Positions 6,063 to 16,360 are shown, counted from the stretch's first letter. The stretch: 64,000 nucleotides of DNA from Beggiatoa leptomitoformis (GCF_001305575.3 NZ_CP012373.2:2738261-2802260), one strand, 5' to 3'. Numbers and translations are program-made. Notes: generated by a model from the letters alone, not told the origin.

Positions 6063-9000
6063 ATGAAACTACCGCATTTAACGCTATTTATTACCACACC
6101 AAGTGATGTCAGCGAAGAGCGCGTTATCATTGAACGAATGATTCAACGACTAACAGAGGAATACACACAACAGGTTAAATTAGTGAGCTATTTTTCACTA
6201 ACCCCTGATATTACCGTGAGTGAAATTTTACCAACATGCGTCGATGTCTTTATCTGTGTATTGTGGTCGCAATTAGGCGATAGACCAAAATCTATTCATT
6301 TTCGGGCTGATGGTAGCCAATACGCAACGACCGTCGAATACGAGTTTGAAACAGCACTCGCTAATTTTCAAACACTGAATAAGCCCGAGATGATTATCTA
6401 TCGGAAAATGAGCGAACCCCCATTTTTACAAAATTCAAAATCTAACGATTTCACCAATAAAATGGCGCAAAAAGAACGGGTTGATAATTTTTGTAATTAT
6501 TGGTCACGACATTACAGCCCATCGTTACAAGCGTTTTTTCATCCTGTGGATAATTTAGCCGAATTTGAACAACATTTAGAAAACTATTTACGCCGTTTAC
6601 TCTTACAACGCGCCATCCCAAAAAAAGATAAAACCATACAACCCAACCGTTGGACGCAGGGTTCACCCTTTCGGGGGTTACATTTATTTGAAGAACAACA
6701 CGCTCCAATCTTTTTTGGACGCACAAAAGTCATTGGCGAAGTTATTCAATATTTACGTAAACAAACACAAGAACAACACTCATTTATTATGCTCTTAGGC
6801 ATGAGTGGCAGCGGTAAATCATCATTAATTCGGGCAGGCGTAATTCCATTATTAACACAACCCAATGTTATTGAAGGCGTAAGTGCATGGTGTAAAGCCA
6901 TTTTACGTCCTAGTGATTTTAGCAACGATTTAATGCTAGGTATGGCCATTGAATTATTAGTGAATGGTGCGTTACCAACATTAACCCCTTACGACACACA
7001 AACATTATTAAACTTACTACGCTTGGCTGAACAAGAAGCGGTTTTAAAATTTATTCTTGACCGCTTAACCCATGCGGCAAAATTACAACGTCTTGCACCA
7101 ACACAAATTAATTTACTGCTCTTTGTTGACCAATTTGAAGAAATTTTCACCTTAGAAGCCATTAGCATGGCTGACCGTAATGCCTTTATTCAACTCTTAA
7201 ATCTTCTAGCAAGTAATGAACGGATATGGATTATTACAACCATGCGCAGCGATTTTTACCACCGTTGCGCAGAATTACCCTTATTAGTCAATCTAATGGA
7301 AGGACACGGACACTACTTATTAACCCCCCCCACACTGAATGAATTAAGCCAAATTATTCGCCTGCCTGCCCTCGCTGCGGGGTTACACTTCGCAACACTC
7401 CCAGAAAAAACCATTAGTTTAGACGAAGTTTTACTCGAAGCCATTGGCGACAACCCTGAAAATTTAGCCTTATTGGAATTCACACTAGAACGTTTATACG
7501 AACAACGCGATGCACAAGGCTATTTAACCTATGAAGCCTATCAACGCATTGGTGGCTTAGAAGGTGCGTTAGCCCAACATGCTGAAGCCGTTTTTAATCG
7601 CGTGAGTACTGCTGCACAAGCCAGTTTTCCTAATTTAATGCGAACCTTAGTCACCGTTGCCAAAAATGGAGATGTTCCTGTTTTAGGACAACGGTTTTTA
7701 TATGAAGACAAAACCACTCCCGACCCCCTAAAAGAATTACTCGAAGCCTTAACACAAGCCCGTTTATTAGTAACGGGTGAGACTGAAAACAAAACAGCAT
7801 TTGCCCGCCTCGCGCATGAGGCCTTATTGCGTCATTGGCCGCGTTTACTGGCATGGTGGCATGAAGACCGCCACCTACTACAAGTTCGCGCACGGGTTAA
7901 AGATGCAGCGGCACACTGGCAAGCCGAAGGAAAATTACCCGATTTACTCCTACCCGAAGGCAAACCACTGATAGAAGCTGAAGATTTATTAACCCGTTGG
8001 CGCGATGCACTCTTACCCGATACTATCACCTATATTCAAGCCTCCAGCCTCGCACTCAAACAACGCCATATTCAACAAGCCGAACAATCACGTAAACGCC
8101 TACAACGCAGTCACCACTTAGCTATTTTATTCGCCTGTTTAGCCTTTTTAACCCTCGTTGGGGGTATTTTTGGCTACTACCAAGCCCGTCTTGCAACCTC
8201 ACAAGCCCAAACCGCCGAACTAGCCAAACAACGCGCCGAATCGTCTGAACAACAAGCTAAACTTGCTTTACAACAAACTGAAAAATCGGAACAAATGGCA
8301 TTAATTGCCAAAACCCAAGCCCAAGTTTCTGAAGAACGCGCCCTACAATCTAAACAAGCAATTGAAGCCTTAGAACAAGCACGCACCGTCGATTTATTTG
8401 AATCCCACTTAACCCATGCAGCCCTACTTGCACAGGTAGAAGACTATCAAACCGCACGCCAAGTGCTGACTGAAGCCAGCCATCTCAACGGCAGTATTGC
8501 AACCAGCCGTCGCCATCTGCTTACCCTGCTCAACTGGTTTGTACAACAACAAAGCAATCTCCCACAAGCGCAATTCGTCTTAAATAATCCCATCAATGCC
8601 ATCGCATTAAGCCCTGATGGACGTTGGCTTGCCGTTGCAGAGACAAAAGGGGTTCTAATCCTGCTAGATGCCAAAACAGGACAACTATTACAAACACTTA
8701 ACGCGCCTCAGAATGATGTACAAGCCATCGTTTTTGAGCCTCACGGCGAGTGGCTTGCCAGTGCAGGACACGACCAACAAATAAGATTGTGGACACCGCA
8801 ACATAACGCTGACAACACCACCACATGGCACTTACAACGTAATTGGGAAACAGACTATAAAATCAATGCACTGGCAGTGAGTCCCGATGGTAAATACCTT
8901 GCCAGTGCAGGACGCGAAGCAGAACATGCCATTAGCCTCTGGTCTGTAGAAAATGCCGCAGAACTACGCCGTTTTAAAGGGCATACAGGACACATTCCCC

Positions 9001-10400
9001 CTGCTGGATTAGCTTTTAGCCCTGATGGAACGCAACTCGCTAGCGCGTCTTTTGATAAAACTGCACGACTGTGGGACGTACAAACAGGCAAACAGCTTAT
9101 TATTTATCAAGGACATACGCAAGAAGTAGAGGCAATACGGTTTAGCCCAGATGGACAAACCATTGTGACCGCCAGTGATGATAAAACCCTGCGTTTATGG
9201 CATGTTAAACATGAACAATCGCTCAATGTATTATCAGGACACCAAAACAGCATTTTTAATGTCGCATTTCTGCCTGATGGACAAACCCTATTATCGGCCA
9301 GTCGAGATAGAACCTTACGGTTATGGGATACACACAGTGGCGTTAGTTTACAAGTGTGGCAAGGGCATAACGACAGCGTAGAAACTCTTGTATTACAAAA
9401 TAATCTTGTTTTTAGTGGTGGACGTGATGGCATAATTCAACGCTGGCAATTACAAGACAAACCCAGTTTACAAACAATACATTTAATTGCCGAACCTTCT
9501 GCCGTGTTACTGCTTACCGACCGTCAACAACTACTCATTGGCTTTGCGACAGGACTACTACAACTTTACGACATAGTGACTGGCAATCTACTCAGTTCTA
9601 TAGAAAAAGCACATATTGGACGTATTCAACAAATCACCCGTTCCCCTGATGAACAATGGATAGCAACCGCAGGGTTGGGCGATGGTTTTGTACGACTATG
9701 GAACAGGAACGCGCAAGGACTGCAATTGCAACAAACCATCTTTGACGAACAAACCAAAAAAGCGGTGTATGCACTGGCGATAAATCCACAACAAAAACAA
9801 ATTGCAACAGGGCATTATGATGGAGAAGTTCGCCTAATTAATATCGATACAAACCAAGCGACGCTTAAATATCACTGGCAAGCCCAGCAAAGCATTGTGA
9901 CAACACTCGCTTTTCATCCCGATGGACAACAACTATTAAGTGGCGATAAAGAAGGCAGTACGCGCTTATGGACATTAAAAGCAGATAAGCCTTTTTTACT
10001 GAATGAATTTCCCAATAATCAACAAACCGCTATTTACGACGCAATTTTTAGCCCCACAGGACAATCTGTCGTCACGGTTGGCGACAGTGCCAGCGCGTAT
10101 TTATACAACACCGCCAATCAACAATTGGAACACCGCTTAATCGGGCATGAAAACAGCATATTAAAAGCACTCTTTACCCCCGACCCTCAACAATTAATCA
10201 CCCTCAGCAGTGATGCTACCGTCCGCTTTTGGGACATACCCCACAACAGCGAATTATTCAGCCTTCGCTTACCCACGAACAGCAGTTACCCCATTCCCGT
10301 TTGGGACATGGATTTTCAATGCTCCACGCGTAATTGCTGGTTAGCCGTGCCACTAACACGTGGGGAGTTGTTGTTATATGGAATGGGGTGGGTTTATTGA
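6063..10400 (+). CDS. DUF4062-STAND ATPase-WD40 repeat membrane protein
   Basis: A 1445-residue protein. Residues 1-100 (LTLFITTPSDVSEERVIIER) fit DUF4062, a TIR-like fold found in conflict proteins. A STAND NTPase starts near 203 (SPFRGLHLFEE, FFGR), with Walker A GMSGSGKSS near 246 and Walker B LLLFVDQFEE near 352. A helical region leads to one membrane segment (AILFACLAFLTLVGGIFGYY, about 687) and a coiled coil to about 790. From about 835 to the end there are a dozen or so WD40 blades (FSPDGxxxAxAxxDxxxRLW). Known STAND proteins bind a target with the repeats, oligomerise by ATP and activate an N-terminal effector. A role in phage or stress sensing is inferred. No short partner gene overlaps it. 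ATG follows an AAAGG-like site. Confidence 0.85.
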   Translation: MKLPHLTLFITTPSDVSEERVIIERMIQRLTEEYTQQVKLVSYFSLTPDITVSEILPTCVDVFICVLWSQLGDRPKSIHFRADGSQYATTVEYEFETALANFQTLNKPEMIIYRKMSEPPFLQNSKSNDFTNKMAQKERVDNFCNYWSRHYSPSLQAFFHPVDNLAEFEQHLENYLRRLLLQRAIPKKDKTIQPNRWTQGSPFRGLHLFEEQHAPIFFGRTKVIGEVIQYLRKQTQEQHSFIMLLGMSGSGKSSLIRAGVIPLLTQPNVIEGVSAWCKAILRPSDFSNDLMLGMAIELLVNGALPTLTPYDTQTLLNLLRLAEQEAVLKFILDRLTHAAKLQRLAPTQINLLLFVDQFEEIFTLEAISMADRNAFIQLLNLLASNERIWIITTMRSDFYHRCAELPLLVNLMEGHGHYLLTPPTLNELSQIIRLPALAAGLHFATLPEKTISLDEVLLEAIGDNPENLALLEFTLERLYEQRDAQGYLTYEAYQRIGGLEGALAQHAEAVFNRVSTAAQASFPNLMRTLVTVAKNGDVPVLGQRFLYEDKTTPDPLKELLEALTQARLLVTGETENKTAFARLAHEALLRHWPRLLAWWHEDRHLLQVRARVKDAAAHWQAEGKLPDLLLPEGKPLIEAEDLLTRWRDALLPDTITYIQASSLALKQRHIQQAEQSRKRLQRSHHLAILFACLAFLTLVGGIFGYYQARLATSQAQTAELAKQRAESSEQQAKLALQQTEKSEQMALIAKTQAQVSEERALQSKQAIEALEQARTVDLFESHLTHAALLAQVEDYQTARQVLTEASHLNGSIATSRRHLLTLLNWFVQQQSNLPQAQFVLNNPINAIALSPDGRWLAVAETKGVLILLDAKTGQLLQTLNAPQNDVQAIVFEPHGEWLASAGHDQQIRLWTPQHNADNTTTWHLQRNWETDYKINALAVSPDGKYLASAGREAEHAISLWSVENAAELRRFKGHTGHIPPAGLAFSPDGTQLASASFDKTARLWDVQTGKQLIIYQGHTQEVEAIRFSPDGQTIVTASDDKTLRLWHVKHEQSLNVLSGHQNSIFNVAFLPDGQTLLSASRDRTLRLWDTHSGVSLQVWQGHNDSVETLVLQNNLVFSGGRDGIIQRWQLQDKPSLQTIHLIAEPSAVLLLTDRQQLLIGFATGLLQLYDIVTGNLLSSIEKAHIGRIQQITRSPDEQWIATAGLGDGFVRLWNRNAQGLQLQQTIFDEQTKKAVYALAINPQQKQIATGHYDGEVRLINIDTNQATLKYHWQAQQSIVTTLAFHPDGQQLLSGDKEGSTRLWTLKADKPFLLNEFPNNQQTAIYDAIFSPTGQSVVTVGDSASAYLYNTANQQLEHRLIGHENSILKALFTPDPQQLITLSSDATVRFWDIPHNSELFSLRLPTNSSYPIPVWDMDFQCSTRNCWLAVPLTRGELLLYGMGWVY

Positions 10401-10614
10401 GGGAAATGAATTAATTACATAACAGATTGTTATTAAAGGTTAAATTAATAATTTTTTACGAAAATAACCATAATAGGCTGCTTTATATAACATACTGCTG
10501 AAGTTCGCGTTAACCAGTTCTATTAACGAGTAAAAATAAACATAAGTTAATTAGAATAGTCTAAAATGCTACTATTACACAAATTACTAACCCTAATTGC
10601 GGAGTGTTTTTAAA

Positions 10615-11199
10615 ATGAGTAGCAAAGTCTTTAGAGATAATGTTTTTCCACGTCATGTATCTGATTTAATGAGTTTAATGCACATGATTGTATTTGAAGG
10701 GACAGATGGGGAAGAGCGTTGGACGACGTATTTAACCTTAGAAGAGAAAGAATGTGTTGCGCTGGGTTTAGCCAAATACTATCAATGCGAACATTGCATT
10801 GAACATCATGCAAAGGTCATTCAGAAACTAGGTCATGTGGATGAGGACACTTTAAATAGAAACATGAATTCGTTAATACTGTTTCTGCGAACAGATATCG
10901 AACGCATCAGCGACACTGAACGCAACCGTTGGATACAAGCGTGGCAAGAGTATGCAATGAAAATCGGCATGAAACGCGGTGATGAGAATATCCCACATTT
11001 AATTGGTTTAGCCGTTGGTATTGCGCGAGATGATAGTTTTTTAATTCAATTTTGCGGGGATATGGTCAAGAAAATTTTATTAGAACGTGGCATAGAACCG
11101 CGTGCTGCGATTGGGGAATTAGAATCCGTCGTTATTTTTATGAAAGCCGCATCCTCTAAAAATCGGGTTGCCAGTAAAATTGAAACATTGTTTAATTAA
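10615..11199 (+). CDS. AhpD-like / carboxymuconolactone decarboxylase-fold protein
   Basis: 194 residues from the ATG at 10615, with GGAG 10 bases upstream; a TTG at 10597 is a weaker choice. The motif QCEHCIEHHAKVI near residue 60 is the CxxC-x-x-H of the AhpD/CMD family, whose members use the cysteine pair as a peroxidase or reductase centre, or form hexamers with decarboxylase activity. The rest is helical. It is preceded by an AT-rich 200-base gap, so it likely has its own promoter. The substrate is not evident. Confidence 0.7.
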   Translation: MSSKVFRDNVFPRHVSDLMSLMHMIVFEGTDGEERWTTYLTLEEKECVALGLAKYYQCEHCIEHHAKVIQKLGHVDEDTLNRNMNSLILFLRTDIERISDTERNRWIQAWQEYAMKIGMKRGDENIPHLIGLAVGIARDDSFLIQFCGDMVKKILLERGIEPRAAIGELESVVIFMKAASSKNRVASKIETLFN

Positions 11200-11243
11200 A
11201 TAGCTTTCTTGTAAAAACAATCTGTTGTCGTGTGGTTTTGTGT

Positions 11244-11318
11244 GTCTGAATCAGAATTAATCCGCATTATTTTTCCGATTTTTGTAATACCTAAAATGCA
11301 AGTAATTCTGATTCAGAC
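11244..11318. repeat. 16-bp perfect inverted repeat with 43-bp loop
   Basis: GTCTGAATCAGAATTA at 11244-11259 is the exact reverse complement of 11303-11318. Shorter pairing inside the loop (GCATT with AATGC) extends it. It lies between two convergent genes, so it could end transcription from both sides, but no T-run follows, and it may instead be a small repeat element. Confidence 0.6.
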
Positions 11319-11374
11319 AGTTCTTAAAAAATTAGTCATTCTATTTAAAACAAGGTGATTCATTATTTATTTGA

Positions 11375-11764
11375 TTAGTCTTTTACGATGTGGTTGTCGA
11401 CTAAACTTTGCCATTCTTCATCCGTGAATAGGCGTGAACGGGTTAAAAACCGTACACCTTCTACACCTTCTAGTGAAAACATACCCCCACGTCCTTGTAC
11501 AACATCAATAATTAATTGGGTGTGTTTCCAATATTCGTATTGTGACGCGCTGATATAAAAAGGGCTGTCGCCAATAATGCCTAATAAAACATCTTGGTCA
11601 CCAATAATCAGTTCGCCTCGTGAATAACACATAGGTGCGCTACCATCACAGCAACCGCCAGATTGGTGAAACATTAATTCGCCATGTTTTTGTTTTAGTT
11701 GTTGAATAAGCGCTAGCGTTGCGGGGGTAGCAGTGACTCTGGGCGGAATAGCGGTGGTTGACAT
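11375..11764 (-). CDS. DUF779 family protein, partner of aldehyde dehydrogenase
   Basis: A 129-residue protein with the hallmark HQSGGCCDGSAPMC cysteine cluster near residues 33-46 and a C-terminal GRGGMFSLEGVEGVRFLTRS block. DUF779 genes commonly accompany acetaldehyde/aldehyde dehydrogenases, and here one (11990-13510) lies directly upstream on the same strand, separated by a terminator-like hairpin. The biochemical role is unknown; the CC pair suggests a metal or redox site. Confidence 0.85.
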   Translation of the reverse strand: MSTTAIPPRVTATPATLALIQQLKQKHGELMFHQSGGCCDGSAPMCYSRGELIIGDQDVLLGIIGDSPFYISASQYEYWKHTQLIIDVVQGRGGMFSLEGVEGVRFLTRSRLFTDEEWQSLVDNHIVKD

Positions 11765-11880
11765 TGTAATGCACTCCGAGATAGTCGATGTGATGCAGTT
11801 GTGAGTAAATATGGATTGACGTTATTTTAAGCGTTGTTACTGGGTGCGTTGTTTAGTTATAGCGACGGTTTACTCAATAA

Positions 11881-11930
11881 AAAAGGAGAGTACAGTGAAG
11901 AAATCATTAATTTCACTTTACTCCCCTTTA
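11881..11930 (-). terminator. Rho-independent terminator after the aldehyde dehydrogenase
   Basis: On the minus strand AAAGGGGAGTAAAGTGAA pairs with TTCACTGTACTCTCCTTT (about 16 of 18 bases) around an 11-base loop and is followed by a T-run (TTTTTTATT). It lies 60 bases after the dehydrogenase stop. Confidence 0.75.
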
Positions 11931-11989
11931 GTGATTAAGGGCTTACCGATTTACAGTTTAGTATAGACGATTGACTCGTCTAACTATTT

Positions 11990-13510
11990 TTAGAAGAAAC
12001 CTAACGCATTAGGATTGTAGCTAACTAATAAGTTTTTGGTTTGTTGATAATGGTCTAACATCATTTTGTGATTTTCACGACCAATACCTGATTGTTTGTA
12101 ACCACCAAAAGCAGCATGAGCGGGGTAGATGTGGTAGCAATTTGTCCACACCCGTCCTGCTTGAATTTCGCGTCCCATGCGGTAAGCACGGTTGCCATCA
12201 CGTGTCCATACACCAGCACCTAAGCCGTATAGGGTGTCGTTAGCAAGGTGTAGAACTTCTTCTTCGTCTTTAAAGGTTGCAACGGATAAGACGGGTCCAA
12301 AAATTTCTTCTTGGAAAATCCGCATGTTATTATTGCCCTTGAAGACGGTAGGCTCTACATAATAGCCTGCTTCAAATCCTGAGCTAAGGGCTTTACGACC
12401 GCCGCCTGTTAATAATTGCGCACCTTCTTGTTTGCCGATGTCAATATAGCTTAGGATTTTTTCCATTTGCTCTGAGGAGGCTTGCGCACCCATCATTGTA
12501 TCGGTGTCTAATGGGTCGCCTTGGCGAATTTTTTGCACGCGGGCAATGGCTTTTTCAATAAAGCGGTCGTAAATGGACTCATGCACTAAGGCACGAGAGG
12601 GGCATGTACATACTTCGCCTTGATTGAGCGCGAACATAACGAAGCCTTCTAAGGCTTTGTCTAAGAATGCGTCGTCTTTATCCATCACATCGTCAAAGAA
12701 GATGTTAGGTGATTTGCCACCTAATTCTAAGGTCACAGGAATGATGTTCTGTGACGCATATTGCATAATCAAACGCCCTGTGGTGGTTTCACCTGTAAAG
12801 GCAATTTTTGCAATGCGCTTGTTGGAGGCTAAGGGTTTGCCTGCTTCTACACCAAAGCCGTTGACGATGTTTAATATGCCTTTGGGTAATAAATCGCCAA
12901 TGACTTCCATCAGAATCAGGATGGAGAAGGGGGTTTGTTCGGCGGGTTTTAAAACAATGCAGTTACCCGCTGCTAATGCAGGGGCAATTTTCCATGCCGC
13001 CATGAGAATGGGGAAATTCCAAGGAATGATTTGCCCAACAACACCGAGTGGTTCGTGAAAATGGTAAGCAACTAAATCGTGATTGATTTCGCTTAACGCG
13101 CCTTCTTGCGCACGAATGCATGAGGCAAAGTAACGGAAGTGGTCAATAGCTAAGGGAATATCTGCGGCTAATGTTTCGCGAACTGGTTTGCCGTTGTCCC
13201 ATGATTCAGCAACCGCTAAGGTTTCTAAATTGGCTTCCATACGGTCAGCAATACGGTTGAGAACCAACGCTCTTTGTGCCGCAGGTGTTTTACCCCATGC
13301 CGTTTTTGCTGCATGTGCTGCATCAAGGGCTAACTCAACGTCTTCTGCTTGTGAGCGAGGGATTTCGCAGAATACTTTGCCTGTAATAGGGGAGACATTT
13401 TCAAAATATTCGCCTTTTACAGGGGCTATCCATTCGCCACCAATGTAGTTGGCGTAACGGGATTTTAGGTTCACTTTGGCAGATGGTTGGTTAGGTTGTG
13501 CGTATAACAT
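11990..13510 (-). CDS. NAD-dependent aldehyde dehydrogenase (AldB/ExaC/AcoD type)
   Basis: A 506-residue class of cytoplasmic dehydrogenase oxidising acetaldehyde and other short aldehydes to acids with NAD(P). Visible landmarks: YANYIGGEW at the N-terminus, [20 protein letters not shown] in the cofactor fold, [12 protein letters not shown] with the general-base Glu, and [11 protein letters not shown] with the catalytic Cys. Full length for the family, ATG start. A DUF779 gene follows it, the usual pairing. It probably serves ethanol/acetaldehyde use or detoxification. No sigma-54 site is clear upstream. Confidence in class is high, in substrate moderate. Confidence 0.93.
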   Translation of the reverse strand: MLYAQPNQPSAKVNLKSRYANYIGGEWIAPVKGEYFENVSPITGKVFCEIPRSQAEDVELALDAAHAAKTAWGKTPAAQRALVLNRIADRMEANLETLAVAESWDNGKPVRETLAADIPLAIDHFRYFASCIRAQEGALSEINHDLVAYHFHEPLGVVGQIIPWNFPILMAAWKIAPALAAGNCIVLKPAEQTPFSILILMEVIGDLLPKGILNIVNGFGVEAGKPLASNKRIAKIAFTGETTTGRLIMQYASQNIIPVTLELGGKSPNIFFDDVMDKDDAFLDKALEGFVMFALNQGEVCTCPSRALVHESIYDRFIEKAIARVQKIRQGDPLDTDTMMGAQASSEQMEKILSYIDIGKQEGAQLLTGGGRKALSSGFEAGYYVEPTVFKGNNNMRIFQEEIFGPVLSVATFKDEEEVLHLANDTLYGLGAGVWTRDGNRAYRMGREIQAGRVWTNCYHIYPAHAAFGGYKQSGIGRENHKMMLDHYQQTKNLLVSYNPNALGFF

Positions 13511-14028
13511 CGCTATTACCTCACTTGGCTTTAAACAAGTATTTTTATTAGTTAATTAATTATGTGAAATCGTGCTAACCGTTATTAGCAACGCTATGGT
13601 ATATCAAGTTTAATGCCAGCTCATATTATTAATAATTAATATGTTAATTATAAAACCTTTTTTTGGGAAAATCAGAAGGGCTAAGAAATACTGGGTTAAA
13701 ATAAAGGGGTTATCGTGTGACAGTTTGTTACGGGTAAAAAAAATTATTTTTTAATGTTTATTATTTGAATAAATTAATAAAATAATGATTTTTAATGGGT
13801 GGTGACAGAGTGTATCAATTTGGAACAAGTAAATTTTATCCCGCATGTCACAAAAGCCTTTATTCAAAATCAACTATCTATCTGTAGCGTATCCGATTTT
13901 TGTGTTTACATAGCAAGGCGAATTTATTCCCGTGAAGAGGGGGGATAATCACTGCTCATATAGTGCAGATGTAATACAATCTACAGCCATTTTAAAAGAT
14001 GTATTTTATGGAGATGAGGACAAGCAAG
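13511..14028. other. Divergent intergenic region
   Basis: About 520 bases of AT-rich DNA between the aldehyde dehydrogenase (leftward) and the lipoprotein operon (rightward). It must hold both promoters, but I see no convincing operator, hairpin or small ORF with a ribosome site. A GAGGA box at 14016-14020 belongs to the next gene. Confidence 0.6.
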
Positions 14029-14904
14029 ATGACATACTTTTCCCGTTTTAGCGTGATTTTTTTAATGAGTTTATGTTGGTTTGGCTTACTGCAGGGATGT
14101 ACTGCACCTAGCGAAGCAATTAAACCCATTGCGCAGCAAAATCAACAGAATATTCAAGCATTAAATAAAAATATTAGCACGTTGCTAACCTTGTATCAGC
14201 CCTTATTAGCCGCAGCAGGCGATGCACTTATGTATCAGAGTCTTGCGAAAACTGAGCAGGAAATGATAGCGGTGGTTGGTTCGCCTTTTTTGTCACCCCC
14301 AACAGAAGAAGAAACGTGGCAGGTTTTATTTGAACGGGCTTCTAATACGGCAGTGGGAAATCGTGATAAATACATAGAGCGTTATCGTTTTGTCCGTTCA
14401 GCCTATGATGTGAATGCAACAACGGATTTAGAACGGCTTAAATACCGCGAGGGTTGGATTTATCAAACAGTCATCGACGCAAATTTTACCCCTCAACGGG
14501 TACACGATATTTTAAAAGCCTTGAGTACATTACGCCAAAATGCGGGTAATGATGATGCTAACTATTACACGCAAGTTGAATTACAACTCAGTCCTTATGA
14601 CCCTTCTTTACAACTGAAACGTCAAGCAATTAAAGGCGCGGAAGTTATTGTGAACGGCTTAAAACAAGAGCTGATGGGAGAGTTGACAACGGCAGGTATT
14701 CACGGACAGGCATTTTTAACATTGGGGGACAGTAAAATTGATGCAACGATCACAACAAGCTCCCTCGTTGGCGAGCTGAATAATGATCAACTCATGAGTG
14801 TACTCGACACTGTTAGCTCAAAATATTTACAGCATCCAACCGTTAAAGCGGCAGCCGTTGAATTTTTAACGGGTAAATTAGCAAGTCTTATTGAAAAACT
14901 CTAA
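14029..14904 (+). CDS. Lipoprotein, unknown function
   Basis: 291 residues from the ATG at 14029, chosen because GAGGA lies 8 bases before it (upstream in-frame ATGs at 13999 and 14014 lack this). The N-terminus is a lipoprotein signal: hydrophobic stretch, then the lipobox LLQGC, giving a lipidated Cys. The mature part is helical, with QNQQNIQALNKNISTLLTLY as a likely coiled coil. No family recognised. It heads a unit with the 122- and 125-residue proteins downstream (gaps 12 and 24 bases). Confidence 0.75.
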   Translation: MTYFSRFSVIFLMSLCWFGLLQGCTAPSEAIKPIAQQNQQNIQALNKNISTLLTLYQPLLAAAGDALMYQSLAKTEQEMIAVVGSPFLSPPTEEETWQVLFERASNTAVGNRDKYIERYRFVRSAYDVNATTDLERLKYREGWIYQTVIDANFTPQRVHDILKALSTLRQNAGNDDANYYTQVELQLSPYDPSLQLKRQAIKGAEVIVNGLKQELMGELTTAGIHGQAFLTLGDSKIDATITTSSLVGELNNDQLMSVLDTVSSKYLQHPTVKAAAVEFLTGKLASLIEKL

Positions 14905-14916
14905 GGAACTAAAACG

Positions 14917-15285
14917 ATGCTAACCGATGAACAGATAAAACAATTTGAAGACGCAATGAAAGGGCCCGCGCCTGTACATGATCCTAATTGGCTAATCACA
15001 GGGCAATTAGTCAAAATCATTACAGTACAATCTAAACAGCTAATTAACCTACAATCACAATTAGATGCAATGACCCGTGCAAACACGGCGAGTACTAACG
15101 CATTAATTACTTCAATTCAACGCACAGCAAATAGCATGGGTGCTGTTAGTAATAATTTAACACCGATGCAAATTGAATCTGCTGTGCGCAACCTCAATGA
15201 AGCAATTACAGCCGCGTCGCGAGGACAACAAGCGGCTCGATATGTTGGTAATGTTTTAAAATTTATTGCTAAAATCGTCTTGTAA
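14917..15285 (+). CDS. Small helical hypothetical protein
   Basis: 122 residues, 12 bases after the lipoprotein gene, so co-transcribed. The middle (QSKQLINLQSQLDAMTRANT) looks like coiled coil and the end (ARYVGNVLKFIAKIVL) is amphipathic or weakly hydrophobic. There is no signal peptide. Likely a partner of the lipoprotein, perhaps at the membrane; function unknown. Confidence 0.65.
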   Translation: MLTDEQIKQFEDAMKGPAPVHDPNWLITGQLVKIITVQSKQLINLQSQLDAMTRANTASTNALITSIQRTANSMGAVSNNLTPMQIESAVRNLNEAITAASRGQQAARYVGNVLKFIAKIVL

Positions 15286-15309
15286 TATGGCAGAAAATCG
15301 CCCAAAACT

Positions 15310-15687
15310 ATGTTAAGAGAACTGCTTATCATTCAGCAAGATACGCCAGATAAACGCAAGCGTTGGTTTGAGGATAGCTATTTCGATTTATTTGTTTGGC
15401 AAGATACCCAAACAGGAGAAATAACCTCTTTTCAACTGTGTTATGACCGCGCAGGAACAGAGCGTGTGATTAGTTGGGAGCAATATCGAGGTTTTGAGCA
15501 TCAAGGCATTGACGATGGCGAAACCTCTCCTCACAAAAATATGACCCCTGTTTTTATTCGTTGTAACCTTGCCATTCCTCTTGCCCTTCCCGCACATTTC
15601 CAATTAGCAAGCCAATGTATCGATACATTGGTTCGTTCCTTTATCCGTAAAAAATTGGAAGAGTACCAATCACTTACAAATAAATAA
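15310..15687 (+). CDS. Hypothetical cytoplasmic protein
   Basis: 125 residues with a charged start (QDTPDKRKRWFEDSYFDLFV) and a fold resembling small beta-sheet proteins: FDLFVWQDTQTGEITSFQLC, then VISWEQYRGFEHQGIDDGE. No known family that I can name with confidence. It is 24 bases downstream of the previous gene and 10 bases before a hydrolase gene, so it is part of the same run. Confidence 0.65.
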   Translation: MLRELLIIQQDTPDKRKRWFEDSYFDLFVWQDTQTGEITSFQLCYDRAGTERVISWEQYRGFEHQGIDDGETSPHKNMTPVFIRCNLAIPLALPAHFQLASQCIDTLVRSFIRKKLEEYQSLTNK

Positions 15688-15697
15688 TTCTATTATA

Positions 15698-16345
15698 ATG
15701 ATGTCTTTTTTCTACTTACACGGTTGGGCATCTAGCCCACAGTCAAGCAAGGCTTTATTTTTTAAACAACGTTTCGCTGAATTAGGGTATTTCCTAAATA
15801 CCCCAGACCTCAACCAACCCAACTTTTATCACCTAACACTCAGTCGTCAACTGCAACAAGTAGGGCAACTGTTACCAAAAACCCCCTGTACACTGATTGG
15901 TTCAAGTTTAGGTGGATTAACTGCGCTGTGGTTGGCGAAACAATATCCACAAATTGAACGTCTTGTCTTATTAGCCCCCGCGCTGGATTTTCCAACGCAA
16001 TGTCAACGCATTATCGGAGCAGAAAATTTACATCAATGGAAAACAATGGGAGAAATGCCTATTTTTCACTATGCGTGGGAAAAAGAAATTCCATTAAGCT
16101 ATACGTTTATTAGCGATTGCCTCAACTATCCTGATGCGTTGTTACAACGACAACTCCCAAGCTTAATTTTACATGGACAACACGACGAGACCATTCCCGT
16201 GCAAACCTCTCGACACTTTGTCCAACAACGTCCTTGGATACAACTCATCGAATTAGAAAGTGACCATAGCTTAATGAACAAATTGGATATTATCTGGCAA
16301 GAAATACAAACCTTTTGCCAATTATCCCCACATCAAAATCAATAG
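15698..16345 (+). CDS. YqiA/YcfP-like alpha/beta-hydrolase
   Basis: A 215-residue predicted esterase. It begins FFYLHGWASSPQSSKA, the oxyanion-region LHGxxSSP motif of the YqiA family, then the nucleophile elbow IGSSLGGLTALWLA near residue 70, an acid in LILHGQHDETIPV and the His in LESDHSLMN. These form a Ser-Asp-His triad in the cytoplasm. The substrate is unknown. It is close behind the preceding gene and 15 bases before another hydrolase. Confidence 0.8.
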   Translation: MMSFFYLHGWASSPQSSKALFFKQRFAELGYFLNTPDLNQPNFYHLTLSRQLQQVGQLLPKTPCTLIGSSLGGLTALWLAKQYPQIERLVLLAPALDFPTQCQRIIGAENLHQWKTMGEMPIFHYAWEKEIPLSYTFISDCLNYPDALLQRQLPSLILHGQHDETIPVQTSRHFVQQRPWIQLIELESDHSLMNKLDIIWQEIQTFCQLSPHQNQ

Positions 16346-16360
16346 TGAATAATATCTTAT

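Noticed and set aside
12624-13058. Plus-strand open frame of 144 codons
   Set aside because: Lies fully inside the aldehyde dehydrogenase on the other strand; shadow.
13511-13640. Possible sigma-54 promoter for the aldehyde dehydrogenase
   Set aside because: A TTAGCAC ... stretch is present, but the GG/GC elements at proper spacing are not.
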